From the NCBI GenBank assembly GCA_019419585.1, contig DXZQ01000012.1, forward strand, positions 11,838-75,837: a DNA stretch of 64,000 bases, read 5' to 3'. Below the pieces are notes generated by a model. That model was not told the DNA's origin. It ran no database searches and saw nothing but the letters and a program-made list of their open reading frames with translations. Of this stretch, positions 8,818 through 16,441 are shown one piece after another. The stretch comes from Collinsella sp. (lineage in GTDB: Bacteria; Actinomycetota; Coriobacteriia; Coriobacteriales; Coriobacteriaceae). A program made the position numbers and the translations under genes. Every line of letters begins with the position of its first letter. Positions within the stretch are counted from its first letter, which is position 1.

Positions 8818-9625
8818 CTGCCCTCCCGTCCTCGAAGCGGCAGAACCAGGCGAGAAGGACGGCGGCGGCTGCTAGGGTGAGGGCGAGGCCAGCGAGCGCA
8901 GTCGTAAGGAGAGGGCCCGCCGCGCGTGCGGCGTCGATGAAGGCCTCCACCCCGAGCGACCCCAGGCGCGCGGGCCAGGCGAGCGGCACCCAGCCCAGGG
9001 GCGTCGCCAGGGCACCGGTGAGCTCGCCGGTCATGAGGCCGTGCGCAAGCCCGCCCACTGAGAAGAACGCGAGGAGCATACCCGCAGCGCCGCCGCCGAT
9101 GGCGGCGTTGCGGCCGAGGCGCAGGGCCACGCCGAGCCCCAGCGCGTAGAGGGGCAGGCTGCCCAGCACGATGCCCGCCCAGGCGGCCGCAAGCGGAGCG
9201 GGCCCGAGCGGCAGGCGCCCGGCGACGGCGAGCACGGCCCCGAACACGCCGAGCGCCACGGCCAGCGCGCCCGCGCCGAGCGCCGCAAGGGCGAGCAACT
9301 TCGCCGCGACGGCGCGCCCGCGCGAGGGGACCGCCGTGAGGTTGGCGAGGCGCCCGGCAGCGCGCTCCTCGTCCACGGCGAGCCCGCAGACGATGGCGGA
9401 CATGAGCGGCATGAGGGCGCCGAGGAACTGGGCGTAGGCGTCCGCGCCCAGCGCCGGGTCCCATCGGGTTACGGAGAAGTACTCGCCGCAGGCAAGACCG
9501 GCTGCCAGGCCGCAGACAAGGTGCACCGCCGTGAGCGGGGAGCGCGCCAGGCGCAGGGCCTCGGAGAGCAGGGCCCGCGAGAGAGTCATGCGCGGCGTCG
9601 GGTCGGAGAGTCGTGTCATGGCCAT
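8810..9625 (-). CDS. LanG-like ABC-2 permease subunit
   Basis: The 271-residue integral membrane protein has about six hydrophobic helices, including ALGAGALAVALGVFGAVLAV, LYALGLGVALRLG and the final LTLAAAAVLLAWFCRF. It resembles the second permease of lantibiotic-protection (LanFEG) transporters. I start it at the ATG at 9625, which overlaps the stop of the upstream permease gene (TGATG); the open frame continues upstream to 10243 but only as a shadow of that permease. With the ATPase and first permease it should form a membrane transporter that expels or detaches peptides from the membrane. Base composition is extremely GC-rich. Confidence 0.85.
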   Translation of the reverse strand: MAMTRLSDPTPRMTLSRALLSEALRLARSPLTAVHLVCGLAAGLACGEYFSVTRWDPALGADAYAQFLGALMPLMSAIVCGLAVDEERAAGRLANLTAVPSRGRAVAAKLLALAALGAGALAVALGVFGAVLAVAGRLPLGPAPLAAAWAGIVLGSLPLYALGLGVALRLGRNAAIGGGAAGMLLAFFSVGGLAHGLMTGELTGALATPLGWVPLAWPARLGSLGVEAFIDAARAAGPLLTTALAGLALTLAAAAVLLAWFCRFEDGRADA

Positions 9626-10395
9626 CACCTCTCCTCGGAGCGCGCGAACCAGGCCGCGCCCGCCGCCGTGAGCGCGGCGAACGCGAGCGCGCAGACCGCA
9701 AGGCCCGCCAGCGTGAGCATGCCGTCCGCCATGAGCGCCCCGCCGAGCGCCATGTCCGCCGCGAGCGGCTCGCCGCTCGGCAGCACGGGAATGAAGCTCG
9801 TGGGGATGACCATGTTCGCCGACGGCGGAAAGAGCTGCGGCAGCGGCACCAACGACCAGGCGAACCCACCTAAGAGTTGCGCGGCGAGCGGGCAGAAGAT
9901 GCCCGCGAGCATGCCGAGCCGCGCCGTGAGGAAGAGCCCTGCAGGGATCATCCACGCCGCGGTCACCGTGTTGGCGAGCGCGCAGAGGAGCATCGTGAGC
10001 GTGCCCGCGGCCGTGAGACCCTGCGAGGAGAACGCCGATCCCGCGAGGTAGATGCCGAAGACCACGAGGTTCGAGAGCGTGCAGAGCGCGAGGCACCAGA
10101 GCGCCTTGGCCCACCAGGCGCGCCCGAGCGGGAAGCCCAGGCCCAGAAGCCCCCGCATCCGCGTGCGAGCATCCGCCCGCGCGACGCACGCCACCACGAG
10201 CGAGAGACACACGGGCAGGAAGAGCGCGTACCAGTAGTTCCACGCGCTGAAGATCTGCACGCCCCGGTAGGGCATCGCGCCGAGCAGCGGCATCGGCAGC
10301 GCCATGAGCACGGCTAGGCGAACCGGTGCCGCGTGGCGCGACTTCAGGGCCTCGGCGCGCAGGGCCGCGAGCAGGCCGCCTTTCTCACCCGTCAT
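9625..10395 (-). CDS. LanE-like ABC-2 permease subunit
   Basis: A polytopic membrane protein of 256 residues with about six helices. The N-terminus LRAEALKSRHA is typical for LanE/MutE permeases (a short amphipathic lead into the first span). Other visible features are the NYWYALFLPVCLSLVVAC span, a GLGFPLGRAWWAKAL loop, and a final helix ending WFARSEER. The start overlaps the ATPase stop by 4 bases (ATGA), and the stop overlaps the LanG-like start. Function is inferred from family: half of the transmembrane channel of a self-protection exporter. Confidence 0.88.
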   Translation of the reverse strand: MTGEKGGLLAALRAEALKSRHAAPVRLAVLMALPMPLLGAMPYRGVQIFSAWNYWYALFLPVCLSLVVACVARADARTRMRGLLGLGFPLGRAWWAKALWCLALCTLSNLVVFGIYLAGSAFSSQGLTAAGTLTMLLCALANTVTAAWMIPAGLFLTARLGMLAGIFCPLAAQLLGGFAWSLVPLPQLFPPSANMVIPTSFIPVLPSGEPLAADMALGGALMADGMLTLAGLAVCALAFAALTAAGAAWFARSEER

Positions 10396-11120
10396 GCCGC
10401 CACCTCCCCGCGCGCTCGTCGCCCTTCCCGACAGAAGCTCATGAAGAGTTCCTCGAGGTCCTGCCCGGGACGAAGCGCATCCTCGTAGGCGAGGCGCCCC
10501 CCGCAGATGATGCCGATGGTGTCCGCCATCTGCTGCACCTCGGAGAGGATGTGGCTCGAGACGATCACCGTCGTACCCGCCGCCGCGAAGCCGCGGATCT
10601 GGTCGCGCAGCTCCTCGATGCCGATGGGGTCGAGGCCGTTGGTGGGCTCGTCGAGCACGAGCAGGCGTGGCCGGGCGATCAGCGCCAGTGCGAGCCCCAG
10701 GCGCTGCCGCATGCCCATCGAGAAGCGCCCGGCGCGCTTCTTCCCGGTGTCCGCGAGGTCCACGGCGGCGAGCACCTCATCTATGCGGCTCTCGGGAAGG
10801 CCCAGCAGCGTGGTGCGCACGCGCAGGTTCTCGCGCGCGGTGAGGTTGGGGTAGAGCGGCGCCTCCTCGATGAGGCTGCCGATTGCGTAGAGGTCCTCGC
10901 GGCGCCAGGCGTGCCCGGCAAAGAGGATCTCCCCGGCCGTCGGCCGCAGCATCCCGCAGATCATCTTGAGCGTTGTCGACTTGCCGGCGCCGTTGGGACC
11001 GAGCAGCCCGTACACCTCGCCCTCGCGGATATGAAGGCTCACGTCGGCCACGGCGTCCTGCGCCTGGTCGCCGCGGCCGAAGCGCTTGGTGAGCCCGCGC
11101 GTCTCGAGCATGTAACCCAT
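10392..11120 (-). CDS. LanF-like ABC transporter ATP-binding protein
   Basis: The 242-residue nucleotide-binding subunit shows Walker A GPNGAGKST, Q-loop region, signature FSMGMRQRLG, Walker B LLVLDEPTNGLD and the H-loop VSSHIL. The sequence GSLIEEAPLYPNLTARENL is characteristic of the lantibiotic-protection/bacitracin-type (LanF/BcrA) family. It is the first gene of the operon, with GAAAGGA 7 bases before its ATG. The overlapping permeases follow. Substrate is unknown. No lanthipeptide precursor or modification enzyme is in the window, so this looks like stand-alone resistance. Confidence 0.95.
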   Translation of the reverse strand: MGYMLETRGLTKRFGRGDQAQDAVADVSLHIREGEVYGLLGPNGAGKSTTLKMICGMLRPTAGEILFAGHAWRREDLYAIGSLIEEAPLYPNLTARENLRVRTTLLGLPESRIDEVLAAVDLADTGKKRAGRFSMGMRQRLGLALALIARPRLLVLDEPTNGLDPIGIEELRDQIRGFAAAGTTVIVSSHILSEVQQMADTIGIICGGRLAYEDALRPGQDLEELFMSFCREGRRARGEVAA

Positions 11121-11516
11121 GGGTTTATCCTTTCTCTTCCGGGCGCGCGGGCCGATTCACCGTGCCCCCGCGTCTTACCTTTCGGGTTCACCATCCATGG
11201 TGGGGCGCGTTTCTAACGAAGCCGTAACGGCCGTTGGGTTCTTTTAGCGCCAACCCTTCTCGACCCGCACATCATGATTAATTTGCTTAAGGCAACAGCT
11301 TTCCCGATCGATGTAATCACCGAATCAAAACGTGTACATCAGCCATCAAAGATGCCGAAAAATGTCATATTTAGAGGCTGATGTACACAAATGCAGAATC
11401 CCGCACAACCCAGTAGCATCCTCCATATGTCTGGACTCTCTATGCTTACGCTGGATAGACATCGCCGGAACGGGTATAGTATCGAAAGTTTTGTCGTTAA
11501 CCAGCGGGGGAGTCCT
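11121..11516. other. Divergent intergenic region between the ABC operon and the PgsA-like gene
   Basis: This 396-base gap holds the outward regulatory regions of two divergent genes. Near the ABC operon it is GC-rich and contains a small palindromic ACCATCCATGGT (11188-11199). From about 11255 composition drops sharply to AT-rich, and the perfect 13-base inverted repeat listed separately lies at 11332-11388. A possible -10 element TATAGT (11475-11480) precedes the PgsA-like gene. No gene is convincing here. Confidence 0.5.
11332..11388. repeat. Perfect 13-bp inverted repeat, 31-bp spacer
   Basis: GTGTACATCAGCC at 11332-11344 is repeated in reverse complement at 11376-11388. The arms contain the dyad TGTACA. 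It could be a two-site operator, a hairpin, or the ends of a tiny degenerate element. No protein partner is identifiable. Confidence 0.8.
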
Positions 11517-12221
11517 GTGGGCATCAAAAAGAAGATCAAAAAGGAGCTTATCGGCACTTCCGATTACCCGTCGAATAAGATCTTTACGATCTCCAATTTC
11601 ATCACCTTTACGCGCCTGATCCTCACCCTGGTATTTCTGTACCTGTTTGTGACGGATAACAACCGCGTCATCGCCATCGTTATCTACGCCGTTGCCGCCT
11701 CTACCGACTGGATGGACGGTCAGATCGCCCGCATGACCAAGACGGTCTCGTGGCTCGGCAAGGTCATGGATCCCATCTGCGACCGTGCGCTGCTGTTCAC
11801 CGGCGTACTTGGGCTGGTGGTCCGCGGAGAGCTGCCCATCTGGGTCTGCGTGCTCATTATTGGCCGCGACATCTATCTGGGCATCGGCACGCTTATCGTT
11901 CGTCATTATCACCGTCGCCCCATCGATGTCGTCTTTCCCGGAAAGATTGCCACTGCACTGCTCATGACCGGCTTCTCGCTCATGCTGCTCGGGTTCCCCG
12001 TTATTGACGGCCTGCATCTTTTACCTTCAACCCTTACGGCCTTCCCGGGCCTCAACGGAAGCTCGGTGCCCCTCGGCATCTTCTTTGTGTACGGCGGCGT
12101 GATCTTCTCCATGCTCACGGCTGTCATCTATTCCATTAAGGGCGGAGTGGCCATTAAACAGGCTCTCGCGCATCCCGAGGACGAGGACATCGACTTTCTG
12201 AACCCTGAAATCGAAGACTGA
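11517..12221 (+). CDS. CDP-alcohol phosphatidyltransferase (PgsA-like)
   Basis: A membrane enzyme of 234 residues that exchanges the CMP of a CDP-lipid for an alcohol. The signature D-x2-DG-x2-AR-x8-G-x3-D-x3-D is intact in DWMDGQIARM followed by GKVMDPICD. Several hydrophobic spans follow. I choose the GTG at 11517 because GGGGGAG lies just ahead; the open frame reaches back to 11391 without support. A second paralogue (pgsA, 32531-33169) is closer to canonical phosphatidylglycerolphosphate synthase, so this copy may use a different alcohol such as inositol phosphate or glycerol phosphate. It precedes the GarA/FtsR pair, as PgsA2 does in mycobacteria. Confidence 0.85.
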   Translation: MGIKKKIKKELIGTSDYPSNKIFTISNFITFTRLILTLVFLYLFVTDNNRVIAIVIYAVAASTDWMDGQIARMTKTVSWLGKVMDPICDRALLFTGVLGLVVRGELPIWVCVLIIGRDIYLGIGTLIVRHYHRRPIDVVFPGKIATALLMTGFSLMLLGFPVIDGLHLLPSTLTAFPGLNGSSVPLGIFFVYGGVIFSMLTAVIYSIKGGVAIKQALAHPEDEDIDFLNPEIED

Positions 12222-12287
12222 TTCGTTGGGGTATGATTACGTACGGTTCATTATTTGCGGCACGTCCGCGATAAGTTAGGGGTTGTC

Positions 12288-12722
12288 ATGGACAACATGG
12301 TTAACAATATGCCTCAGAATGATAAGACTGCTGACGCTACCTGCGTATTCCGCGTGCCTTCAAGCGACGTCACCGTTCCCGACCTCATGGCCAACGTGCG
12401 CATCACCGCCCCCGTTCTGTCCATCGTCAAGGGTCCGCAGACTGGTGCCGCCTTTGAGCTCGAGGACGACGTGACCACCATCGGCCGCGATCCTGCGAAC
12501 GGCATCTTCCTCAATGACATGACCGTTTCGCGTAGCCACGCGCGCATTATTCGCGAGGGCCTCGGCGCTCGCATTGAGGACCTGGGCTCGCTCAATGGCA
12601 CCTGGGTCGACGGCGCCATTGTCAACGCGGCCCCGCTGCACGATGGTTCTTCCGTCCAGATCGGTACGTTTACGCTCATCTACCACGAGAGCACGCCGGA
12701 GCGCATCGAAACCGGTGAGTAG
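12288..12722 (+). CDS. FHA-domain protein, GarA/OdhI-like
   Basis: This 144-residue protein has one forkhead-associated domain with all phosphothreonine-binding marks: IGRDPANGIFL, VSRSHARI and LGSLNGTWV. The N-terminal tail contains DATCVFRVP, similar to the ETTSVFR phosphorylation motif of mycobacterial GarA and corynebacterial OdhI, which switch glutamate and 2-oxoglutarate metabolism when phosphorylated by PknB/PknG. By analogy Thr in this motif is the probable switch residue (inference). The ATG at 12288 has a TTAGGGG site; the upstream TTG at 12255 is not needed. The next gene, an FtsR-like regulator, starts 3 bases later, matching the actinobacterial garA-ftsR order. Confidence 0.85.
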   Translation: MDNMVNNMPQNDKTADATCVFRVPSSDVTVPDLMANVRITAPVLSIVKGPQTGAAFELEDDVTTIGRDPANGIFLNDMTVSRSHARIIREGLGARIEDLGSLNGTWVDGAIVNAAPLHDGSSVQIGTFTLIYHESTPERIETGE

Positions 12723-12725
12723 GGC

Positions 12726-13604
12726 ATGGCCGAACGCAACTATCTGAGTATCGGCCAAGTCGTCAACCTTCTTCGAGGCGCATACCCCGATCTTTCGAAC
12801 TCAAAAATTAGATTTCTAGAAGATGAGGGGCTCATTACCCCTCATCGTACGCCTAAGGGATACCGTCAGTACTCTAAGGAAGACGTTGATCGCCTGGAGG
12901 TCATCCTGCACTTGCAGAAGACCCGCTACATGCCGCTCAACGTGATTAAGCAGCGCTTGGAAAACGCCACGGACCTGTCAACGCTCGCCTACGAGGTGGG
13001 CTTGCTGTCCGATGTTCCGCTTAAGACGGAGCCCAAGGAGACCAAACAAAAGCTGCATCCCATCGAGACCATTCCCGATATGTTGGGCGTCGAGATTTCG
13101 TTTATCCGCTCGCTCGCCGAGAACGACCTCATTCGCATCATCAAGAGTCCGCAGAATCGTGAGCTCGTCGATGGTCGCGATTTTCCGATCATCCGTTACT
13201 GCTCCGAGCTGTCACGCTTCCATATCGAGCCGCGCAACCTGCGTCAGTACGTGTCTTCCGCCAACCGCGAGTCCTCGATGTTTGAGCAGGTGCTCGTGAG
13301 CATGCTCGGCATGGATACTTCTGATGACGAGCGCGACGCCAAGCTCGAGCGTGCGTTTAAGAAGCTTCACGACCTGACGGAGGGTGTGCACACTGCGCTG
13401 CTCAAGAACCGCGTTTTTGAGTCGCTCAATGCCGTGGTCGAGGACGCCGACATCGATGCACTCGACGAGGAAATCACTCGCTCCGAGTCCACCAAAGCCA
13501 AAAACGAAGAGATAGCCACGCCGGCTTCGCACGAGGATTCTCTCGTAAAGCCGCTCAAGGTCGTCGCCCCTTCGCACTCCGGCACCGCCACGGCGGGCAA
13601 ATAA
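12726..13604 (+). CDS. MerR-family regulator, FtsR-like
   Basis: The 292-residue protein begins with a MerR winged helix-turn-helix: LSIGQVVNLLRGAYPDLSNS, IRFLEDEGLITP and the wing GYRQYSKEDVDRL. A second HTH-like region around residues 115-150 (IPDMLGVEISFIRSLAENDLI) is typical of FtsR/Rv1828 proteins, which activate ftsZ in actinobacteria. The C-terminal tail (from about residue 255) is polar and probably disordered. It is coupled to the FHA gene upstream. No ligand-binding Cys of metal-sensing MerR members is seen. Confidence 0.85.
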   Translation: MAERNYLSIGQVVNLLRGAYPDLSNSKIRFLEDEGLITPHRTPKGYRQYSKEDVDRLEVILHLQKTRYMPLNVIKQRLENATDLSTLAYEVGLLSDVPLKTEPKETKQKLHPIETIPDMLGVEISFIRSLAENDLIRIIKSPQNRELVDGRDFPIIRYCSELSRFHIEPRNLRQYVSSANRESSMFEQVLVSMLGMDTSDDERDAKLERAFKKLHDLTEGVHTALLKNRVFESLNAVVEDADIDALDEEITRSESTKAKNEEIATPASHEDSLVKPLKVVAPSHSGTATAGK

Positions 13605-13644
13605 CCGCCGCCGCTTATCCGGCAACCCATTGAAAGGTCATGCA

Positions 13645-14175
13645 ATGTACGACTTCGAATCTCAAATCGTCGACATCCCCGACTATCCCGAGCCCGGAGT
13701 CATCTTTAAAGACATCACGCCGCTCTTTGGCAATCCCGAGGCGCTCAAAGCCATGACCGATTCCCTCGCCGAGCACTTTGCCGGCATGGGAATCACCAAG
13801 GTCGTGGGACCCGAGGCTCGCGGCTTTATGGTTGGCGTACCGGTGGCTGTAGCCCTTGGCGCCGGCTTTGTTCCCGCACGTAAACCGGGCAAGCTACCCC
13901 GCAAGACGGTGAGCCAGAGCTATGAGCTCGAGTACGGCACCGATTCAATTGAGATCCATGCCGACGCTATCAGCTCTAAAGATACCGTGTTGATTCTGGA
14001 CGACTTGGTCGCGACGGGCGGAACCGTCGAGGCAACAGGTAAACTGGTGCGAGATATGGGCGCAAAGCTTATCGGTTACGGTTGTATACTTGAGCTTGCG
14101 TTTCTCAACCCGCGCGAGAAGCTCACGCCGACTGACGACGATGTTGAGCTCTTTAGCCTGGTGACGGTAGACTAG
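13645..14175 (+). CDS. apt: Adenine phosphoribosyltransferase
   Basis: It salvages adenine to AMP using PRPP in the cytosol. The 176-residue protein contains DYPEPGVIFKDITPL, GPEARGFMVGVPVA, the flexible-loop region RKPGKLPRKTVSQSYELEYG, and the PRPP motif VLILDDLVATGGT. The ATG at 13645 has GAAAGG 7 bases upstream; an in-frame TTG at 13630 is inside that site and is unlikely. It stands alone between the FtsR-like gene and a cell-wall hydrolase gene. Confidence 0.97.
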   Translation: MYDFESQIVDIPDYPEPGVIFKDITPLFGNPEALKAMTDSLAEHFAGMGITKVVGPEARGFMVGVPVAVALGAGFVPARKPGKLPRKTVSQSYELEYGTDSIEIHADAISSKDTVLILDDLVATGGTVEATGKLVRDMGAKLIGYGCILELAFLNPREKLTPTDDDVELFSLVTVD

Positions 14176-14207
14176 CCGTTACCCTTAGTTACTGGAAAGG
14201 AAGCTAC

Positions 14208-15335
14208 ATGCGCACAGCAAACACGCACAAAAACATGGCACGCTGCGCTGCTACGGCAACCCTCGCTTGTGTTTTGGGCTTGGGCCTCGCGGCTCCTGCC
14301 TACGCCGATACCGCATCCGACCTTGCCGCTGCTCGTACGAAACTCGAGCAGATCGGCACCCAAACCCAGCAGATTTACGATGAGCTTGCCACGCAGACGC
14401 AGGCGCTCGATCAGACTGCCGGCGAGATCACGCAAAAGCAGCAGGAGATCGCCGATGGTCAGGCCAAGCTCTCGACCTATGTCGCCGGCGAGTACAAAAC
14501 CGGCGGTCTGAGCCTGCTTCAGGTTTTGACGGGTGTCGATGATCTGAGCGATATGCTCAACCGTTTGTTCTACTACGGCAAAGTTTCCGACAAGCAAGCT
14601 CAGACCATTCAAGAGGTCAAGGAGCTTAAGCAGCAGCTCACCGATAAGCAGGCCGAGCAGGAGAAGAACGTCGCCACCACGCAAAAGAAGGTCGACGAGC
14701 TTAACGCCCAGCAGGCTGAAGCCCAGAACGTCGTAAACTCCCTGGATTCGCAGCTGCAGGCCGAGCTTGCCGCAGAGGCCGAGGCCAACGCCGCGCTGCA
14801 GGCCGGCATCAACGCCAGCACTGCCGAGAAGGCCACGGTGAGCAACGAGACTGCCGGTACGACCGAGAACACCAACAACGGTGGTCAGACCAGCAATAAC
14901 AACAACCAGGGCGGCAACACTCCGGCTCCTACGCCGACACCTGCTCCGACGCCGCAGCCCTCCACGCCTGCTCCGGCTCCGACGCCTTCTGCTCCGAGCC
15001 AGTCCGTCGATGGTGGTTCTGTTGTCTCGCGTGCATACAGCAAGCTTGGTTGCGCTTATTCCTGGGGCGGAATTGGCCCGAACAGCTTCGACTGCTCTGG
15101 TTTTGTTAGCTATTGCCTCACTGGTCGCTATTGCCGCCTGGGCACCACGGGTACCTTTATGGGCTGGACGCGTGTGTCCGATCCGCAGCCCGGTGACGTT
15201 GTGGTCAACTCGTACCACGCCGGCATTTACATCGGTGGTGGTCAGATGATTCATGCTTCCGACTACAACACGGGTGTTATCATCAGCTCCGTTGCCGCCG
15301 GCATGAACAACAACTATATCTTCGTGCGTTACTAA
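14208..15335 (+). CDS. Secreted NlpC/P60 peptidoglycan hydrolase with coiled-coil domain
   Basis: A 375-residue exported enzyme. It has a signal peptide (hydrophobic core about 13-30, cleavage after AYA33), a coiled-coil domain (about 35-205) with a repeated Gln/Ala-rich pattern like PcsB/RipA-type hydrolases, a low-complexity Asn/Thr then Pro-Thr-Ala linker (about 215-265), and a C-terminal NlpC/P60 domain. Catalytic Cys296 lies in FDCSGFV and the active-site His337 in YHAGIYIGGG. It should cut stem-peptide bonds in peptidoglycan, probably at division. It has its own downstream terminator. Confidence 0.95.
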   Translation: MRTANTHKNMARCAATATLACVLGLGLAAPAYADTASDLAAARTKLEQIGTQTQQIYDELATQTQALDQTAGEITQKQQEIADGQAKLSTYVAGEYKTGGLSLLQVLTGVDDLSDMLNRLFYYGKVSDKQAQTIQEVKELKQQLTDKQAEQEKNVATTQKKVDELNAQQAEAQNVVNSLDSQLQAELAAEAEANAALQAGINASTAEKATVSNETAGTTENTNNGGQTSNNNNQGGNTPAPTPTPAPTPQPSTPAPAPTPSAPSQSVDGGSVVSRAYSKLGCAYSWGGIGPNSFDCSGFVSYCLTGRYCRLGTTGTFMGWTRVSDPQPGDVVVNSYHAGIYIGGGQMIHASDYNTGVIISSVAAGMNNNYIFVRY

Positions 15336-15354
15336 GTCATCTTACACAGCGTGT

Positions 15355-15400
15355 GAATGTGGACCTCGTGGCTTTAAGTCGCGAGGTCCATTCTTTTTTT
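15355..15400 (+). terminator. Terminator of the NlpC/P60 gene
   Basis: A GAATG-TGGACCTCG arm pairs with CGAGGTCCATTC across a short loop and is followed by seven T. It is about 20 bases past the stop. Confidence 0.85.
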
Positions 15401-15410
15401 CTCTAATCTT

Positions 15411-15447
15411 GTACGGCTATCTAGTATTCAAAACTAGATAGCCGTAC
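15411..15447. promoter_or_regulatory. Perfect 15-bp palindrome, probable operator of the DegV gene
   Basis: Arms GTACGGCTATCTAGT (15411-15425) and ACTAGATAGCCGTAC (15433-15447) flank a 7-base centre. It ends 19 bases before a TATAAT -10 box (15467-15472), so it covers the -35 region. Fifteen bases of it (15429-15443) recur with one change between the -35 and -10 regions of the DUF1836 regulator gene at 17089-17103, reading CAAAACTAGATARCC. Confidence 0.7.
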
Positions 15448-15501
15448 ATTCAGTTTGCAAGATGGCTATAATTGTTGAGGAACAATTAGAAAGGACCCTC
15501 T

Positions 15502-16368
15502 ATGAGCTGGGCACTTATCTCCGATTCAAGCTGCAACCTCCGCGATTGGCAACCGACCGCGCCCCATACCACCTTTGCATTTGCGCCCCTCAAAATTCGA
15601 GTGGGGGAGCGTGAATTCATCGATGACCTTTCGCTCGATGTTCATGAGCTCAACTGCGCTGTTCAGGCGGAGACGAACGCTTCTTCGAGCGCTTGTCCCA
15701 GCGTAGGGGAGTGGGCCGAGCTCTTCAAATTGGCAGACAAGACCATCTGCATGCCAATCTCTGAGGGCGTGTCGGGCAGCTACAACGCAGCAGTCACGGC
15801 TCGCGATATGGTTCTTGCCGAGGAACCGGACCGCAATATTCATCTTGTCAATTCGCGCGCAGCTGGCGGCAAAATGGACCTCATTTTCTTGCTGTTCGAC
15901 CGCTATCTTGCAAGCAATCCGGATGTCTCATTCGAGGACGCTTGCGCATACTTCGATAGCCTTGAGCAGAACAGCAAAATCCTCTTCAGCTTGTGCAATT
16001 ACGAAAACCTGGCCAAAGCCGGACGTATCCCTAAGGCAGCCGGCGTCATTGCCAACAAGCTCAATATCCGCATTTTGGGCACGGCGAGTGAGGCCGGTAA
16101 AATCGAACTCGTCGGTCACACGCATGGCGAAAAGAAGATGCTCAACAAGATCATCGACACCATGGAAGCCGAGGGTTTTACGGGCGGCGAGGTCATCATC
16201 GATCACGTTGAGAACGAAGCTGGAGCCCAGGCGCTTACTGACCGCATAGTCGAGCATTGGCCCGGCTCCAAGACCATCATCATGCCCTGCAACGGTCTGG
16301 ATTCCTATTACGCCGAGATGCACGGCCTCATCATCGGCTACGGCATGGGCGTAGCTTCGGGCAAATAA
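15502..16368 (+). CDS. DegV family fatty-acid-binding protein
   Basis: The 288-residue protein matches the DegV family: N-terminal ALISDSSCNL, the motif TNASSSACPSVGEW (usual form T-SQPS/P), PISEGVSGSYNAA, VNSRAAGGKMDL and a C-terminal HGLIIGYGMG. DegV proteins bind fatty acids and, in Gram-positive FakAB systems, present them for phosphorylation. No FakA kinase is in the window. The N-terminal part is somewhat unusual (ISDSSCNLRDWQP). The ATG has GAAAGGA 7 bases ahead. It is transcribed alone, toward the convergent DUF1836 gene, with a shared terminator between them. Confidence 0.9.
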   Translation: MSWALISDSSCNLRDWQPTAPHTTFAFAPLKIRVGEREFIDDLSLDVHELNCAVQAETNASSSACPSVGEWAELFKLADKTICMPISEGVSGSYNAAVTARDMVLAEEPDRNIHLVNSRAAGGKMDLIFLLFDRYLASNPDVSFEDACAYFDSLEQNSKILFSLCNYENLAKAGRIPKAAGVIANKLNIRILGTASEAGKIELVGHTHGEKKMLNKIIDTMEAEGFTGGEVIIDHVENEAGAQALTDRIVEHWPGSKTIIMPCNGLDSYYAEMHGLIIGYGMGVASGK

Positions 16369-16387
16369 CGTCCAACCAAGCAAAAAT

Positions 16388-16433
16388 ACGGGCGGGACAA
16401 AGCGACAGATGGCTCTTTGTCCCGCCCGTTTTA
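16388..16433. terminator. Bidirectional terminator between the DegV and DUF1836 genes
   Basis: A perfect 15-bp stem (ACGGGCGGGACAAAG / CTTTGTCCCGCCCGT) is flanked by TTTTA on the + side and by a run of A (T on the - strand) on the other. It separates the convergent ends at 16368 and 16442. Confidence 0.9.
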
Positions 16434-16441
16434 TACGTCGG

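Noticed and set aside
9626..10243. Upstream part of the long - strand frame containing the LanG-like permease
   Set aside because: This part overlaps the LanE-like gene in another frame and has an Arg/Ala/Gly-rich shadow translation. The permease proper starts at 9625 with a TGATG overlap.
14880..15000. Repeat tract (Asn/Thr then Pro/Ala/Thr codons) as a CRISPR-like or tandem DNA repeat
   Set aside because: It is the low-complexity linker of the NlpC/P60 protein, in frame, with no regular spacers.
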